A stretch of 64,000 nucleotides of DNA from Phycisphaerae bacterium. GTDB lineage: Bacteria > Planctomycetota > Phycisphaerae > UBA1845 > Fen-1342. The translations under genes and the position numbers were made by a program. The DNA lies in the NCBI GenBank assembly GCA_030428945.1, contig JAUIEC010000014.1, forward strand, positions 97,388 through 161,387, in the 5' to 3' direction. Positions 16,418 through 25,331 of the stretch are shown here, piece after piece. Positions within the stretch are counted from its first letter, which is position 1. Every line of letters starts with the position of its first letter. The notes under the pieces are model-generated. The model did not search any database. It was not told where the DNA came from and worked only from the letters and a program-made list of their open reading frames with translations.

Positions 16418-18529
16418 ATGGATCCGTACCTGTACCAGTATGCCATCGGCGGCGCGGTGTTCGGCGTCGGACTGTGCTATGCCTGGCGGCAGGAGTATCT
16501 CGCATTGCACGGGCGTGGCCTGCTGCGACTCGTGCTGCTGCTGGGCGGCCTGGGCTTCTTTGCCGGCGTGCAGGGGTATCTGCAGTACGGGGACATGACG
16601 GTCCGCCCGCCGGTTCCGCACGACGGCAGCTACGTCCGCCGACCGGCCCTCGGCACCGGCCTGGACTACGCCATCGTGGCCGGCTACTTCCTGGCGATTC
16701 TGGCGATCGGCACCTGGTTCGGGCGCCGGCAGAAGACGACCCGCGACTATTTCTTCGGTGGCCAGCGGTTCGCCTGGTGGATCCTGGCGATCAGCCTGGT
16801 CGCGACGACGGTGGGTTCGTACAGCTTCGTCAAGTACGGCACAGCCGCGTACAAGTATGGTCTGTCGAGCAGTCAGTCGTACCTGAATGACTGGTTCTGG
16901 ATTCCGCTGCTGATCTTCGGCTGGCTGCCGATCCTGTACTTCTCGCGGATCACGTCGATTCCCGAGTACTTCGAGCGGCGGTTCGGTCGCGACGTGCGCT
17001 TCTGGGCCTCGCTGTTCCTGCTGCTGTACCTGGTCGGATACGTCGGCGTGAACCTGTACACGATGGGGCGGGTCTTCGAGACGCTGCTGGGCTGGAACGT
17101 GCTGTTCGCGGCGATCGTGGTGGCGGTCGTCTCGGCCTGTTACGTGACGATCGGCGGGCAGACCAGCGTGATCATGACCGACCTGTTCCAGGGTTTCATG
17201 CTGCTGGGCGTCGGCCTGCTGCTGCTGGTCCTCGGGATCGACTACCTCGGCGGGTTCCAGGTCTTCTGGGAATACCTGCCACGCGGGCACCGCCGGGCGT
17301 TCTCGGACTTCAACGCCGACGGTTCCTTCCCGGCCGTCGGAATCTTCTGGCAGGACGCGATGGCGAACTCGGCCATGTTCTATCTGTTGAACCAGGGCAT
17401 GGTGATGCGGTTCATGGCGGCCCGGACGATTCGCGACGCCCGCCGGGCGGCCCTGTTCATGCCGCTGGTGCTGATGCCGATCGCCGCCTGCGTGGTGGCT
17501 TCCGGCGGATGGGTCGGCCGGGCACTGGTGCAGGCCGGCGTGCTGCCGGACGACCTGCCGGCCCGCGAAGCGTTCTTCATCACGGCCGACTTCCTCAGTC
17601 GGCCCGGAATCTTCGGACTCGTGATCGCGGCGTTGACGGCCGCGCTGATGTCGACCCTGGACACGCTGATCACGGCGGTGTCGGCGGTCGTGGTGAATGA
17701 CTTCTACAAGCCGTACGTCCGGCCGGCGGCGGCGGATCGCGAGTTGCTCGGCGTCGCCCGCGTCTCGTCGATCGCGGTGACACTGCTGGGGATCGGGCTG
17801 GTTCCGATCTTCGCGCAGTATGAGACGATCTATGCGGCCCACGGTGCGTTCACGGCGGCCGTGACACCGCCGCTGGTGGTGGTGCTGTTGCTGAGTGTGT
17901 TCTGGCGGCGCTTCACGCGCGTGGCGGCCGTGGCGACGCTGGTCGGCGGGCTGCTGGCGATCACCGCGTCGATTTTCTGGCCGGTGCTGATCGAGCCGTT
18001 TTCGCACGGCGTGCCGGCGGGTGAGGCCGGCGAGGGACTGTTCGGGGGGATGAAGCAGCACAAGTTCATGCGGGCGTTGTACGGGCTGGCGGTCAGCGGC
18101 TTGATCGCGGTGGTGGTCACGCTGGTGACGCGGCCGGAGTCGGCGGCGCGGCAGCGGGGGCTGGTCTGGGGAACGGTCGCGGATGCGATTCGCAGCTACA
18201 AGGGGCGTGCGGGTGTCGATCGGATCGGGCCGACCGTCGCGGCGACCCCGGTCCGCGGCGGCGAGGATGCCCGCGATGCCGCCAGTGGCTTGCCGACGGT
18301 GGTGATTTCGGAGGCACTGTCGGCGGCGAGCGGAGCGATGGCCGGGGACCTGCTGTACGTTTCGGACGGTCGGGCGTGGCTGGGCGGGCTGCGTTCGGGG
18401 CATGCGCTGGTGGCTGCGGTGGAGCCGGGCGATGCCGCGCAGGTGACGCTGCCGCCGGGATTGTGGGAGGTGGTGGCCGGCCCGCGAAGATCGGATGTTG
18501 CGCTGCGGGTGCAGCGCTTGTATTCCTGA
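16418..18529 (+). CDS. Sodium/solute symporter (SSS family)
   Basis: A 703-residue inner-membrane transporter of the sodium:solute symporter family. It starts at ATG 16418, which gives an N-terminal membrane helix pair (about 1-70). The conserved core begins near residue 85 (YAIVAGYFLAILAIGTWFGR) with the family's RDYFFGGQRF and SLVATTVGSYSFVKYG motifs in the first core helices. The RITSIPEYFERRFGR loop is typical of the family. About 13 hydrophobic segments follow, then a soluble C-terminal tail of about 130 residues (from about 575). The tail has no recognised domain and is longer than in most homologues. The substrate cannot be predicted from sequence. The gene diverges from the glycerol-1-phosphate dehydrogenase gene. 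Confidence 0.9.
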   Translation: MDPYLYQYAIGGAVFGVGLCYAWRQEYLALHGRGLLRLVLLLGGLGFFAGVQGYLQYGDMTVRPPVPHDGSYVRRPALGTGLDYAIVAGYFLAILAIGTWFGRRQKTTRDYFFGGQRFAWWILAISLVATTVGSYSFVKYGTAAYKYGLSSSQSYLNDWFWIPLLIFGWLPILYFSRITSIPEYFERRFGRDVRFWASLFLLLYLVGYVGVNLYTMGRVFETLLGWNVLFAAIVVAVVSACYVTIGGQTSVIMTDLFQGFMLLGVGLLLLVLGIDYLGGFQVFWEYLPRGHRRAFSDFNADGSFPAVGIFWQDAMANSAMFYLLNQGMVMRFMAARTIRDARRAALFMPLVLMPIAACVVASGGWVGRALVQAGVLPDDLPAREAFFITADFLSRPGIFGLVIAALTAALMSTLDTLITAVSAVVVNDFYKPYVRPAAADRELLGVARVSSIAVTLLGIGLVPIFAQYETIYAAHGAFTAAVTPPLVVVLLLSVFWRRFTRVAAVATLVGGLLAITASIFWPVLIEPFSHGVPAGEAGEGLFGGMKQHKFMRALYGLAVSGLIAVVVTLVTRPESAARQRGLVWGTVADAIRSYKGRAGVDRIGPTVAATPVRGGEDARDAASGLPTVVISEALSAASGAMAGDLLYVSDGRAWLGGLRSGHALVAAVEPGDAAQVTLPPGLWEVVAGPRRSDVALRVQRLYS

Positions 18530-18847
18530 GCGGGTGCCGGGGGGGCCAGAGTGCGGCGGTTGTCTCCGACCCGCGTCCGGGCCGCCATCGCCGCTGCCGG
18601 AAGACCCACCGGGAACCGCCGCGGCGATCGTCCCCGGGGTACCCCCCCACCCATGTGTTCATTTTCGGCGCCAAATCAGCGACGCGGTAGCGGGCAAACA
18701 CCTGAAGTCGCCGCAAACGTCTGCCACAAATGGCCTTGCGGCTCGGATTTTCCACGGCGGCCCTGCCGACGGGCGGCGCCGCGCGCGCGGGTCCCGCGCG
18801 GGCATCGAGTTTCGGCGGACCGGCGCCCGACCCGGCCTGCGATCGGT
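18530..18847. other. Intergenic region between converging genes, no gene seen
   Basis: About 318 bases between the symporter (plus) and the GH18 gene (minus). It is G/C rich with no open frame that has a start signal, and no stem-loop followed by a T tract was recognised. Confidence 0.5.
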
Positions 18848-20185
18848 TCAGTTGATGCCGCCGGCCTGCAGCGCGAGCAGGTCGTGCAGATCGACGTCGC
18901 CGTCCTCGTCATCGTCGCCGGTCAGGCAGAACTGCCCGGGTGCCACGTCCGGCCCCTGCAGGCAGAACAGGAACAGGTTGACGTCATCCTGGTCGACATC
19001 GCCGTCCTCATCCAGGTCGCAGCACGACGTCACGCAACCGAAGCGGGCCTGGATCGCGTCCCACAGTTCCGGCCGGGCGCCGTCGTAGTTAAGGGCCCAC
19101 ATGCCGACCCCCTGCAGACCCTCGGAAACCGCCAGGTCGAACTTCATCCCCGTGCTCTCGGCATCGTCGAACCAGACCTGGTGCCAGGTCGAACCGACCT
19201 GCCAGCGGTACCACGGCGTCTGTGAAACCGCATGCCAGATCCGCCCGTAGGTCTGCACGTCGAGCGCGTCATCCCGGAAACGGGTCGATCCGACAAAGCT
19301 CGTCACCGTCGCACCCGCGGCCGAGGTCGTGGTCGTCCAGTGGTGGCCGTAGTACGGCACGCCCAGGATCAGCTTGTCGGGGTGCGTCGTCAGCGCGTCG
19401 CCGTACTCGTCCAGCACCGTGTCCGTAATGTTGATCGAACCGCCGGTCAGCGGCGCATTGGCCCCGGTGATCGAACTCCAACTGCCCGCGAAGGCATACC
19501 CCATGATGAAGATCCCGTCGCAACTGGCCGCCAAACCCTCGAGGTCCCAGCGATTGCTCCAGTTGACCGCCGGACCGTCGATGGTCACCTCGCAGCCCGG
19601 AATCTCGGTGTGCAGGTAGTTGGTGAGTTCGAGCATGAAGTCGTTGATCTCGTCCTGCCAGGTCGTGCCGGTCTCAAAGTCAATGTTCAACCCGTCCGCG
19701 TTGCCCTCGAGCATCTTGGCCTTGATGTTCGCAAAGAAGTTCGCCCGGTTCGTCGGGCTGGAGATCAGCGTGTCGATCGCACTGCCGTCAAACAGCGTCG
19801 CCACCAGGATCACCTTCACCCCCGCGGCGTGCGCGTCGTTGATCACGCTGACCCACGGCCAGCCGTGATCGTTGCCCAGCGAACCGTTCGCATTCACCTC
19901 GACCGAGAAACAGGCGATGTGCGTAATCAGGTCGTACCGGACGTTCGCGGCACTCTCCCAGTACGGCAGGAAACCGAAGACCGTCGCGCACGGCGCGGTC
20001 TGCGTCCCTCGCTGCACCAGCGGAATAATCGGCCGATCCGCGTCACGCAACAGGTCCGGGTGCGTCGGAACCGCCTGGTTCTGCTGCATCGCCCGGGCGT
20101 GCACGCTGAGAGGTTCAACCGACGGCTGGGCCGCGGCGATGGTTCCGGCCAGCAGAAAGGCGAGCAGTGCGGGTCTGGCAATCAC
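18848..20185 (-). CDS. Secreted glycoside hydrolase family 18 protein with dockerin-like tail
   Basis: A 445-residue secreted protein. A GTG start at 20185 is chosen because GGGAG lies seven bases upstream and the product then starts directly with a signal peptide (cleavage near AAA-Q). The body is a GH18 TIM barrel. FGFLPYW marks the first strand, and the catalytic DxxDxDxE motif appears as ADGLNIDFE with E171 as the likely acid. The Asp two residues before it is conserved, while the first Asp-x-x-Asp is Asp-x-x-Asn. IFIMGYAF and MWALNYDGARPELWDAI are later barrel strands. GH18 members cleave chitin, peptidoglycan-related or other GlcNAc glycosidic bonds. The last 60 residues carry two EF-hand-like dockerin units (DLDEDGDVDQDDVNLFLFCL, then DDEDGDVDLHDLLALQ) separated by Cys residues. 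The exact substrate is not predictable. Confidence 0.88.
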   Translation of the reverse strand: MIARPALLAFLLAGTIAAAQPSVEPLSVHARAMQQNQAVPTHPDLLRDADRPIIPLVQRGTQTAPCATVFGFLPYWESAANVRYDLITHIACFSVEVNANGSLGNDHGWPWVSVINDAHAAGVKVILVATLFDGSAIDTLISSPTNRANFFANIKAKMLEGNADGLNIDFETGTTWQDEINDFMLELTNYLHTEIPGCEVTIDGPAVNWSNRWDLEGLAASCDGIFIMGYAFAGSWSSITGANAPLTGGSINITDTVLDEYGDALTTHPDKLILGVPYYGHHWTTTTSAAGATVTSFVGSTRFRDDALDVQTYGRIWHAVSQTPWYRWQVGSTWHQVWFDDAESTGMKFDLAVSEGLQGVGMWALNYDGARPELWDAIQARFGCVTSCCDLDEDGDVDQDDVNLFLFCLQGPDVAPGQFCLTGDDDEDGDVDLHDLLALQAGGIN

Positions 20186-20459
20186 GTTATCACTCCCTGG
20201 CAGGGGCGGCGGGGATACCACCCTCCTGAACAATCCTAGGCGCCCCCGGGTTCGAACGGATCATCATAACGAGTCTCCGGCCAGGCCGGATAACCCTTTC
20301 GACACCGAATCGCGACCTGCCGCCCGCAACCCGCCACCTCGAACGCGCGACCGCAGAGGCACCACACCCCCGGCGGGACGCTTTGCGTCCTCCGCGGACG
20401 CGACTCGTTTGGCATTATTCACCCAGCAGGGCGAACGATCCGATGACGCCGACAGCCAC

Positions 20460-20999
20460 ATGAAGAACGAAGCACTCGAGAAACAGTTGTCGGCCTTGCG
20501 CGAAGGCGACCAGGTCATCGCGGACAAGCTCGGCGAGCTTGACGACCAGCTTGCCGCCTGGATGACGGCCATGCGGGCCGGCCAGACGGTGATCGTGGAC
20601 GGGCTCGCCGACCTCGCCGCGCGCGTTACCGGACCGACCGAACCGACCGAGACGCGAGACCCGGAAGCCGAGCCGCCCGGTGACGTGGCCACCGACGCTT
20701 CACGCGAGGCAACCGGGCAGGATGCGGTCGACGAGGACCCGGTGGACGACGAGATCGGGCTCTTCGAATCGCCCGTCCTGCCGACCGAACAGCCCGAGCC
20801 AGCCGGACTGACGCAACAGGAAGAAGACGAGGCGCTGCTGGCCGAACTGGACACCGAGACGGCGACCCTGATCCGCGTCAAGCGCCGCCTGAGCAACAAG
20901 CCCCGCAGCGTGCGGGAACTGCTGGAAGAAATCCGGGCGGAACAGGGCCGGGCCCAGACGGAAAAGAAAGAGACTTCGCGGTGGTGGAGGCGTAAGTGA
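20460..20999 (+). CDS. Small charged helical protein, first gene of GTPase cluster
   Basis: A 179-residue soluble protein with no recognised family. Residues 1-55 are predicted amphipathic helix (LEKQLSALREGDQVIADKLG, with leucines and isoleucines at heptad-like spacing). The middle (about 60-125) is acidic and rich in Pro, Glu and Thr, probably disordered. The last 50 residues are again helical and end in a basic cluster (TSRWWRRK). The start at 20460 is chosen at the first helix. The stop codon overlaps the next start (TGATG), so translation is coupled. Its place at the head of the five-gene cluster suggests an adaptor or assembly role, which is inference only. Confidence 0.7.
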   Translation: MKNEALEKQLSALREGDQVIADKLGELDDQLAAWMTAMRAGQTVIVDGLADLAARVTGPTEPTETRDPEAEPPGDVATDASREATGQDAVDEDPVDDEIGLFESPVLPTEQPEPAGLTQQEEDEALLAELDTETATLIRVKRRLSNKPRSVRELLEEIRAEQGRAQTEKKETSRWWRRK

Positions 21000-22060
21000 T
21001 GAGCGGTGACGCAGGCAACAAGTCCCGGCCGGATGAATCCGCCGTGGTCGACCTCGGCAACCTGACGCAGTTGGGCGAAAGCGTGATCGCCACGATGCAG
21101 GCGATGCGCGAACTGCTGGCCGACCGGGCGGCGGCCCTGCAGGCCTGCCACGGCGACCTGGTCGCCTACCAGGCCCGTCTCGCCAGCGAGAACGAGGAAC
21201 TCTCCGCCCGCGAGAAGGAACTCTGCGAGCAATACGAAGCCCGCGAGGCCGACCTGACCACCCGCGAAACGCTGCGGGCCGAACAGGAAACCGACTTCCA
21301 GCAGCGCCTGGCCGACTTCGAAGAGCGCAGCACCGGACTGGCCACGCGCGAATCCGAACTGCAGCAGCGGGTCGAGCAGCACGCCCGACAGGCCGAGGCC
21401 CTCCGCGAACAGGAGCAGGCCCTCGCCGAGCGGACCACGCAGATCGAACAGCAGCGCGAGGAACTCGCCCGACAGACCAGCGCCATCGAAGCGCAGCAGC
21501 AGAGCCTGTCGACCTCGACCGCGGAACTTCAGCAGCAGACCGAGGAACTCGCCCGGAAGCGCGACGCGCTCGCCCGCGAGGAAGCCGAACGACAGAAACT
21601 GGTCGCCGAACTGGACGCCCGCCGCGGCGAACTCGAAGGCGCCCAGGCGGCCCTCGCCCGCCAGGATGCCGCCCTCAAGGAAGAATCCGAAGCCCTGCAG
21701 CAGCAGGCCGAGGAACTCGAAACCGGCCTGGCCGCCATGCAGCAGCAGGAAGCCGGACTCTCGGCCCGGGTGGCCGAACTGGACGCCCGCGAGCAGCAAC
21801 TGGCGGCCACGCAGCAGAAGTGCGAAGCCAAGCTGCGCGAACTGGAGGCCGCCCTGGGTGGCCTGTCGTCGCTCCAGACGGCCCTCGAAGGCGAACTGAA
21901 CGAACTGTCGGACCAGTCCGCGACGCTCGCGCCGCAGACCGGCGACAAGCCCGAGACGCCGCTGCCCGGCAGTCCGGCCGAAGACAAGGCCCGCGAGTCT
22001 CTGGGGCGTTTCCAGAAGCTCTGTCGAGACGCCAAGCGTCGAGCCGTCTCGGCGCGTTGA
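20999..22060 (+). CDS. Long coiled-coil protein, second gene of GTPase cluster
   Basis: A 353-residue protein, almost entirely coiled coil from about residue 25 to 310. It is rich in Glu, Gln, Arg, Leu and Ala, with recurring units such as REQEQALAERTTQIEQQREE. No signal peptide or membrane segment is seen. The C-terminal 50 residues are a linker with Pro/Thr followed by a short basic helix (SLGRFQKLCRDAKRRAVSAR). Translation starts one base inside the previous stop and the next gene follows after 19 bases. Because long coiled coils match many unrelated proteins, no function can be assigned. In this setting it could be a scaffold linking the GTPase and the FGE-like protein. Confidence 0.75.
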   Translation: MSGDAGNKSRPDESAVVDLGNLTQLGESVIATMQAMRELLADRAAALQACHGDLVAYQARLASENEELSAREKELCEQYEAREADLTTRETLRAEQETDFQQRLADFEERSTGLATRESELQQRVEQHARQAEALREQEQALAERTTQIEQQREELARQTSAIEAQQQSLSTSTAELQQQTEELARKRDALAREEAERQKLVAELDARRGELEGAQAALARQDAALKEESEALQQQAEELETGLAAMQQQEAGLSARVAELDAREQQLAATQQKCEAKLRELEAALGGLSSLQTALEGELNELSDQSATLAPQTGDKPETPLPGSPAEDKARESLGRFQKLCRDAKRRAVSAR

Positions 22061-22079
22061 TCACCTGAAGAGGTTGGCG

Positions 22080-23051
22080 ATGAAGCTGTTCGCGCGAAAA
22101 GAACCAACGGTCACATCGAGCGCAAAGCTCGCCGGCGGACGGCACGTTCCCGCGCAGAAGGTCAAGCTCTCGCGAGACCCGCTCACCCAGGCACTGCAGG
22201 CCCGCCGGTTCGGACGAATCGTGCAGGACCGGCAGGCCTTCGCCGACCATCCGGAATACAAGCAGAGCCGCGACAAGGCCGAACAGGCCATCGACGAACT
22301 GTTCGCCCTCGTCCCCGAGGGGTTCGTCTCGATCGCCAACTCGATCTTCGACCAGCCCGGCAGCCCCGAGACCGACTACGACACCGAACCGTTCCTGCTC
22401 GCCTGCCACGCCGTCACCAACGCCGACTACCAGTTGTTCGTCGACTGCGGCGGGTACGAGGACCTGGAGTGCTGGCCCGAAGCGGTCTGGCCGCACTTGG
22501 CCGAGTTCACCGACCAGACCGGACACGGGGCCCCGCGGTTCTGGCGGGACGGACGGCACCACGACAAGCTGGCGACCCATCCGGTCGTGGGCGTGTCCTA
22601 CTACGAAGCCGAGGCCTACGCCGCCTGGGCCGGCTACCGCCTGCCGACCGAACCGGAATGGCAGATGGCGGCCAGTTGGCGGGTCCGCAGCAGCGCGCAC
22701 GTGCACCGCAGCTATCCGTGGGGCGACGGACTCGACGTGGCCTGCTGCAACATCTGGGCCTCGGGACACGGCGGCACCCTGCCGGTCAGCGCCTGCCCGG
22801 GCGGGATCGCCCCGAACGGCGTGCAGCAACTGATCGGCAACACCTGGGAGTGGGTCGCCGGCGACTTCGCGGCCACCGATCGTGAAGGTCGCCCGGTGGT
22901 CGGCGAGACCCTGCTCAAGCCGATCCGCGGCGGCGCGTTCGACACCTATTTCCCGTGGCAGGCGGTCAGCGCGTTCCGATCGGGCCTCGGCTGCGTTGCC
23001 CGGATGCACAACGTCGGGTTCCGCTGCGCACTGGACCTGCCGGGAACCTGA
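22080..23051 (+). CDS. Formylglycine-generating-enzyme-like (FGE/SUMF1-fold) protein, probably non-catalytic
   Basis: A 323-residue cytoplasmic protein; ATG 22080 has GAAGAGG upstream. After a 75-residue helical, basic N-terminus comes the FGE-sulfatase domain (about 80-320). Its landmarks are PVVGVSYYEAEAYAAWAG, the YRLPTEPEWQMAA core, YPWGD, LIGNTWEWVAGDF, IRGGAFDTY and the closing NVGFRCAL. True formylglycine-generating enzymes have two copper-binding cysteines near the end of the fold, in a C-x4-R/C-type segment. Here the matching stretch reads QAVSAFRSGLGCVARMHNVG with only one Cys, so it is probably a binding domain rather than an oxidase. FGE-like domains without catalysis occur in NTP-dependent bacterial conflict systems. 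The tight neighbourhood with the GTPase fits that context. Confidence 0.82.
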   Translation: MKLFARKEPTVTSSAKLAGGRHVPAQKVKLSRDPLTQALQARRFGRIVQDRQAFADHPEYKQSRDKAEQAIDELFALVPEGFVSIANSIFDQPGSPETDYDTEPFLLACHAVTNADYQLFVDCGGYEDLECWPEAVWPHLAEFTDQTGHGAPRFWRDGRHHDKLATHPVVGVSYYEAEAYAAWAGYRLPTEPEWQMAASWRVRSSAHVHRSYPWGDGLDVACCNIWASGHGGTLPVSACPGGIAPNGVQQLIGNTWEWVAGDFAATDREGRPVVGETLLKPIRGGAFDTYFPWQAVSAFRSGLGCVARMHNVGFRCALDLPGT

Positions 23052-23140
23052 CGAAACCGCGTGTTCGATGAAACGCAGGCGCCGCACCGCCGGTCCTGCA
23101 GGCTCCGACCGAATCGATTCCTACTCGCCGGGAGACTGAC

Positions 23141-24025
23141 GTGGCGCGCAACCAGGGCAACGGAGGCGGCACCACCGCCTGCCTGATCTGCGAGGCGGAG
23201 AATCGCGCCAACGCGATCCTCTGCCAGGAATGCTTCGCACCCCTGGCGCTGGTGCACGAGGCCAACGCCCAGGACCGCGACCCGCGACTGGTCAGCATCC
23301 TCGGCGACAGCAACGCCGGAAAAACCGTCTACCTCGGATTCCTGCTCGACATGCTCTCGCAGCGGGCCGGGGACTTCGAAGGCATCCCGCGCGGCTCCTG
23401 CTCGGTGGAACTCCAGCAGACCGTCATCAGCCACATGGCCTACCGGATGTTCCCGCCCAAGACCCCGACCGAAGCCGAAGAGTGGAAGTGGGCCTACTAC
23501 CAGGTCTGCAAACGCGGCAAGCGGCCCAAGTGGATCGACCTGGTCATGCCCGACGTGGCCGGCGAAGCGATCGCCGCCGAAATCACCTCGCCGTCCACCT
23601 TCCAGGTCATCCAGAACCTGCTCCAGAAATCCACCGGCCTGCTGCTGCTGATCGACGCCGCGATGGCCGCCAACGGCTCGGCCCAGCCGGACTTCTTCGC
23701 CCTGAAGGTGATGAGCTACATCGACACCATGTTCGCCTCCCGGCGCCGTCGCAAGATCGACATGCCGATCGCGATTGTCCTGACCAAGGCCGACTACTGC
23801 CCCGAGTGCATCGACAGCCCGAGACGCTTCGCCGAAGCCAACCTCAACCGCCTGTGGAACATCGCCGAAAGCCGCTTCTCCGCCGTGCAGTTCTTCGGCT
23901 GCAGCGTCGTCGGGTCACTGGCCTACGCGACCGCCGGCGGCGATGACGTCGTCACCCCGCTGCCCCTGCACACCTCGCTGCGCGGCGTGATGGAACCATT
24001 CGAGTGGCTGGTGGAACAGCTATGA
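23141..24025 (+). CDS. Zinc-ribbon P-loop GTPase (DO-GTPase/TRAFAC-like)
   Basis: A 294-residue protein. The GTG start at 23141 follows GGGAGA. The N-terminus is a zinc ribbon with CLIC (residues 14-17) and CQEC (30-33). The GTPase domain has Walker A GDSNAGKT (about 55-62), a DVAG motif after WIDLVMP that fits switch II, and the guanine-specificity motif TKAD (near 213). The 'GDSNAGKT' plus 'DVAGE' combination and the zinc ribbon resemble the TRAFAC-type GTPases called DO-GTPase2, which in published comparative work sit beside GTPase-associated proteins in predicted bacterial immunity and signalling loci. This assignment is from motif memory. The stop overlaps the next start (ATGA), so the two products are probably made in equal amounts and may bind each other. 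Confidence 0.82.
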   Translation: MARNQGNGGGTTACLICEAENRANAILCQECFAPLALVHEANAQDRDPRLVSILGDSNAGKTVYLGFLLDMLSQRAGDFEGIPRGSCSVELQQTVISHMAYRMFPPKTPTEAEEWKWAYYQVCKRGKRPKWIDLVMPDVAGEAIAAEITSPSTFQVIQNLLQKSTGLLLLIDAAMAANGSAQPDFFALKVMSYIDTMFASRRRRKIDMPIAIVLTKADYCPECIDSPRRFAEANLNRLWNIAESRFSAVQFFGCSVVGSLAYATAGGDDVVTPLPLHTSLRGVMEPFEWLVEQL

Positions 24026-25134
24026 CCGCCGACGACACCCGGGCCGCCGCGATCGACCGCGCCATCTTCACCGCGATCCGCTCCCCCATGGGGTCGGGGT
24101 ACCGGATCGTCTCCGCCACCGGCGGACTCTCCGCCGACGAACAACGCGGGATCGTCCGCTGCGGTCCGGCCCACGGAAGCCTCTGCGAGGACAGCCCCAC
24201 CGCCAGCGGACTGGCAAGCTTCACCCTCGACAGCGGCCGGCAGTGCCTGCTGCTCGCCCGACACGCCGGCCCCGAACAGACCGCCCGCGGCGGCTACCGC
24301 GTGCTGACCCACGCGCTCGTGCTCGAACCCGACGTCTTCGCACGCTTCGGCTGGGATCCGCTCGAAATCGAACGGGCCGCCCTCGCCGCACTCGGCCCGT
24401 CCCTGCTCGACGCCCCCACCAGCCGCCTCGACCCGCTCGCGCTGCGCTACCCGCGCGGCCTGCTCGTCCGCCGACAGCGCCGCCCCGAATCGGCCGATCC
24501 GAACCATGTCGAGCGACTCGCCCGCATCGTCGCGGCGATCCTCGCAGCACACCCGACCGTCGTCCTCGGCGTCCCGCTGCCACGCGACCTGCTCCGCTGC
24601 GCACTGCTGCTGACGCCCGCCATCCGGCGCCGCGACCTGAGCCTCTCGTGCGGACTGCGGCCGTCATCCGCCCGCCCGTTCCAGTTCGTCCTCGCCGACG
24701 GAACGCCCGGCGAAATCGGCCGGATCCGCAGCGACCAGCAGATCAACGTCTGGAACTGGGACGAGCAGATCCCGCCGGACGAAACCAACGCGCCGTGGAT
24801 CCGCTTCCTGCGACAAGGGATCCTGGCCGGGCGGTTCGAAGATGTCGCCCGCCTCGCCTCCGAGGTGGTCGCCGACGGCAGCCCCGAGGCACTCGCCGGG
24901 ACGCTGCGCCTGGTCGACGACATCGCGCGGGCGGCCGAGGCGGATGCCGACACGCTCGACCGCCTGACGGAGACCTACCTGCAGTCCGCCCCGCCCAGCG
25001 GCGCGCTGCCGCACCTGCTCGATGACCTGCGTCTGGCCCTGGTCTCGCGCCGCGCAGCCCTTGCGCAGGAAAGTCCAGAGCCGGAACCCGAAGCCGCCGC
25101 GGCCGCCACACCCCCTTCCGGGCAGGACGACTGA
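24022..25134 (+). CDS. GTPase-associated protein 1-like partner of the zinc-ribbon GTPase
   Basis: A 370-residue soluble protein whose ATG overlaps the GTPase stop by four bases. The N-terminal part (about 10-110) reads FTAIRSPMGSGYRIVSATGG, then RGGYRVLTHALVLE. It resembles the N-terminal domain of GTPase-associated protein 1 (GAP1-N type), in which a 'Gxxx...S.G' strand and a 'GNxxxHxl' strand are conserved. Residues 150-290 are an alpha/beta region with a conserved-looking RRRDLSLSCGLRPSSARPFQ segment. The last 70 residues are helical and end in an acidic Ala/Pro/Glu tail. The match rests on pattern recognition and should be read as probable. Its role is inferred from the GTPase partner; it would regulate or relay the GTPase signal. 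No effector domain is visible in it. Confidence 0.62.
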   Translation: MTADDTRAAAIDRAIFTAIRSPMGSGYRIVSATGGLSADEQRGIVRCGPAHGSLCEDSPTASGLASFTLDSGRQCLLLARHAGPEQTARGGYRVLTHALVLEPDVFARFGWDPLEIERAALAALGPSLLDAPTSRLDPLALRYPRGLLVRRQRRPESADPNHVERLARIVAAILAAHPTVVLGVPLPRDLLRCALLLTPAIRRRDLSLSCGLRPSSARPFQFVLADGTPGEIGRIRSDQQINVWNWDEQIPPDETNAPWIRFLRQGILAGRFEDVARLASEVVADGSPEALAGTLRLVDDIARAAEADADTLDRLTETYLQSAPPSGALPHLLDDLRLALVSRRAALAQESPEPEPEAAAAATPPSGQDD

Positions 25135-25331
25135 GGCAGCGCCACCCCGCCCGAGACCCGGCCCGCTCCAACGCCCGCGAAACCCCCACCCGAACGGGGG
25201 AAAAGAGGCCGCGCCGCTCCATTCGCCGTACCCGGGCGCGGCAAACAACCACGTCCCGGTAACCCCAAACCGCCGATATCAGTTGGGAAGGCTGCGCGAA
25301 TCCGGCCTGACACCGTTCGACTGAGAGACGC

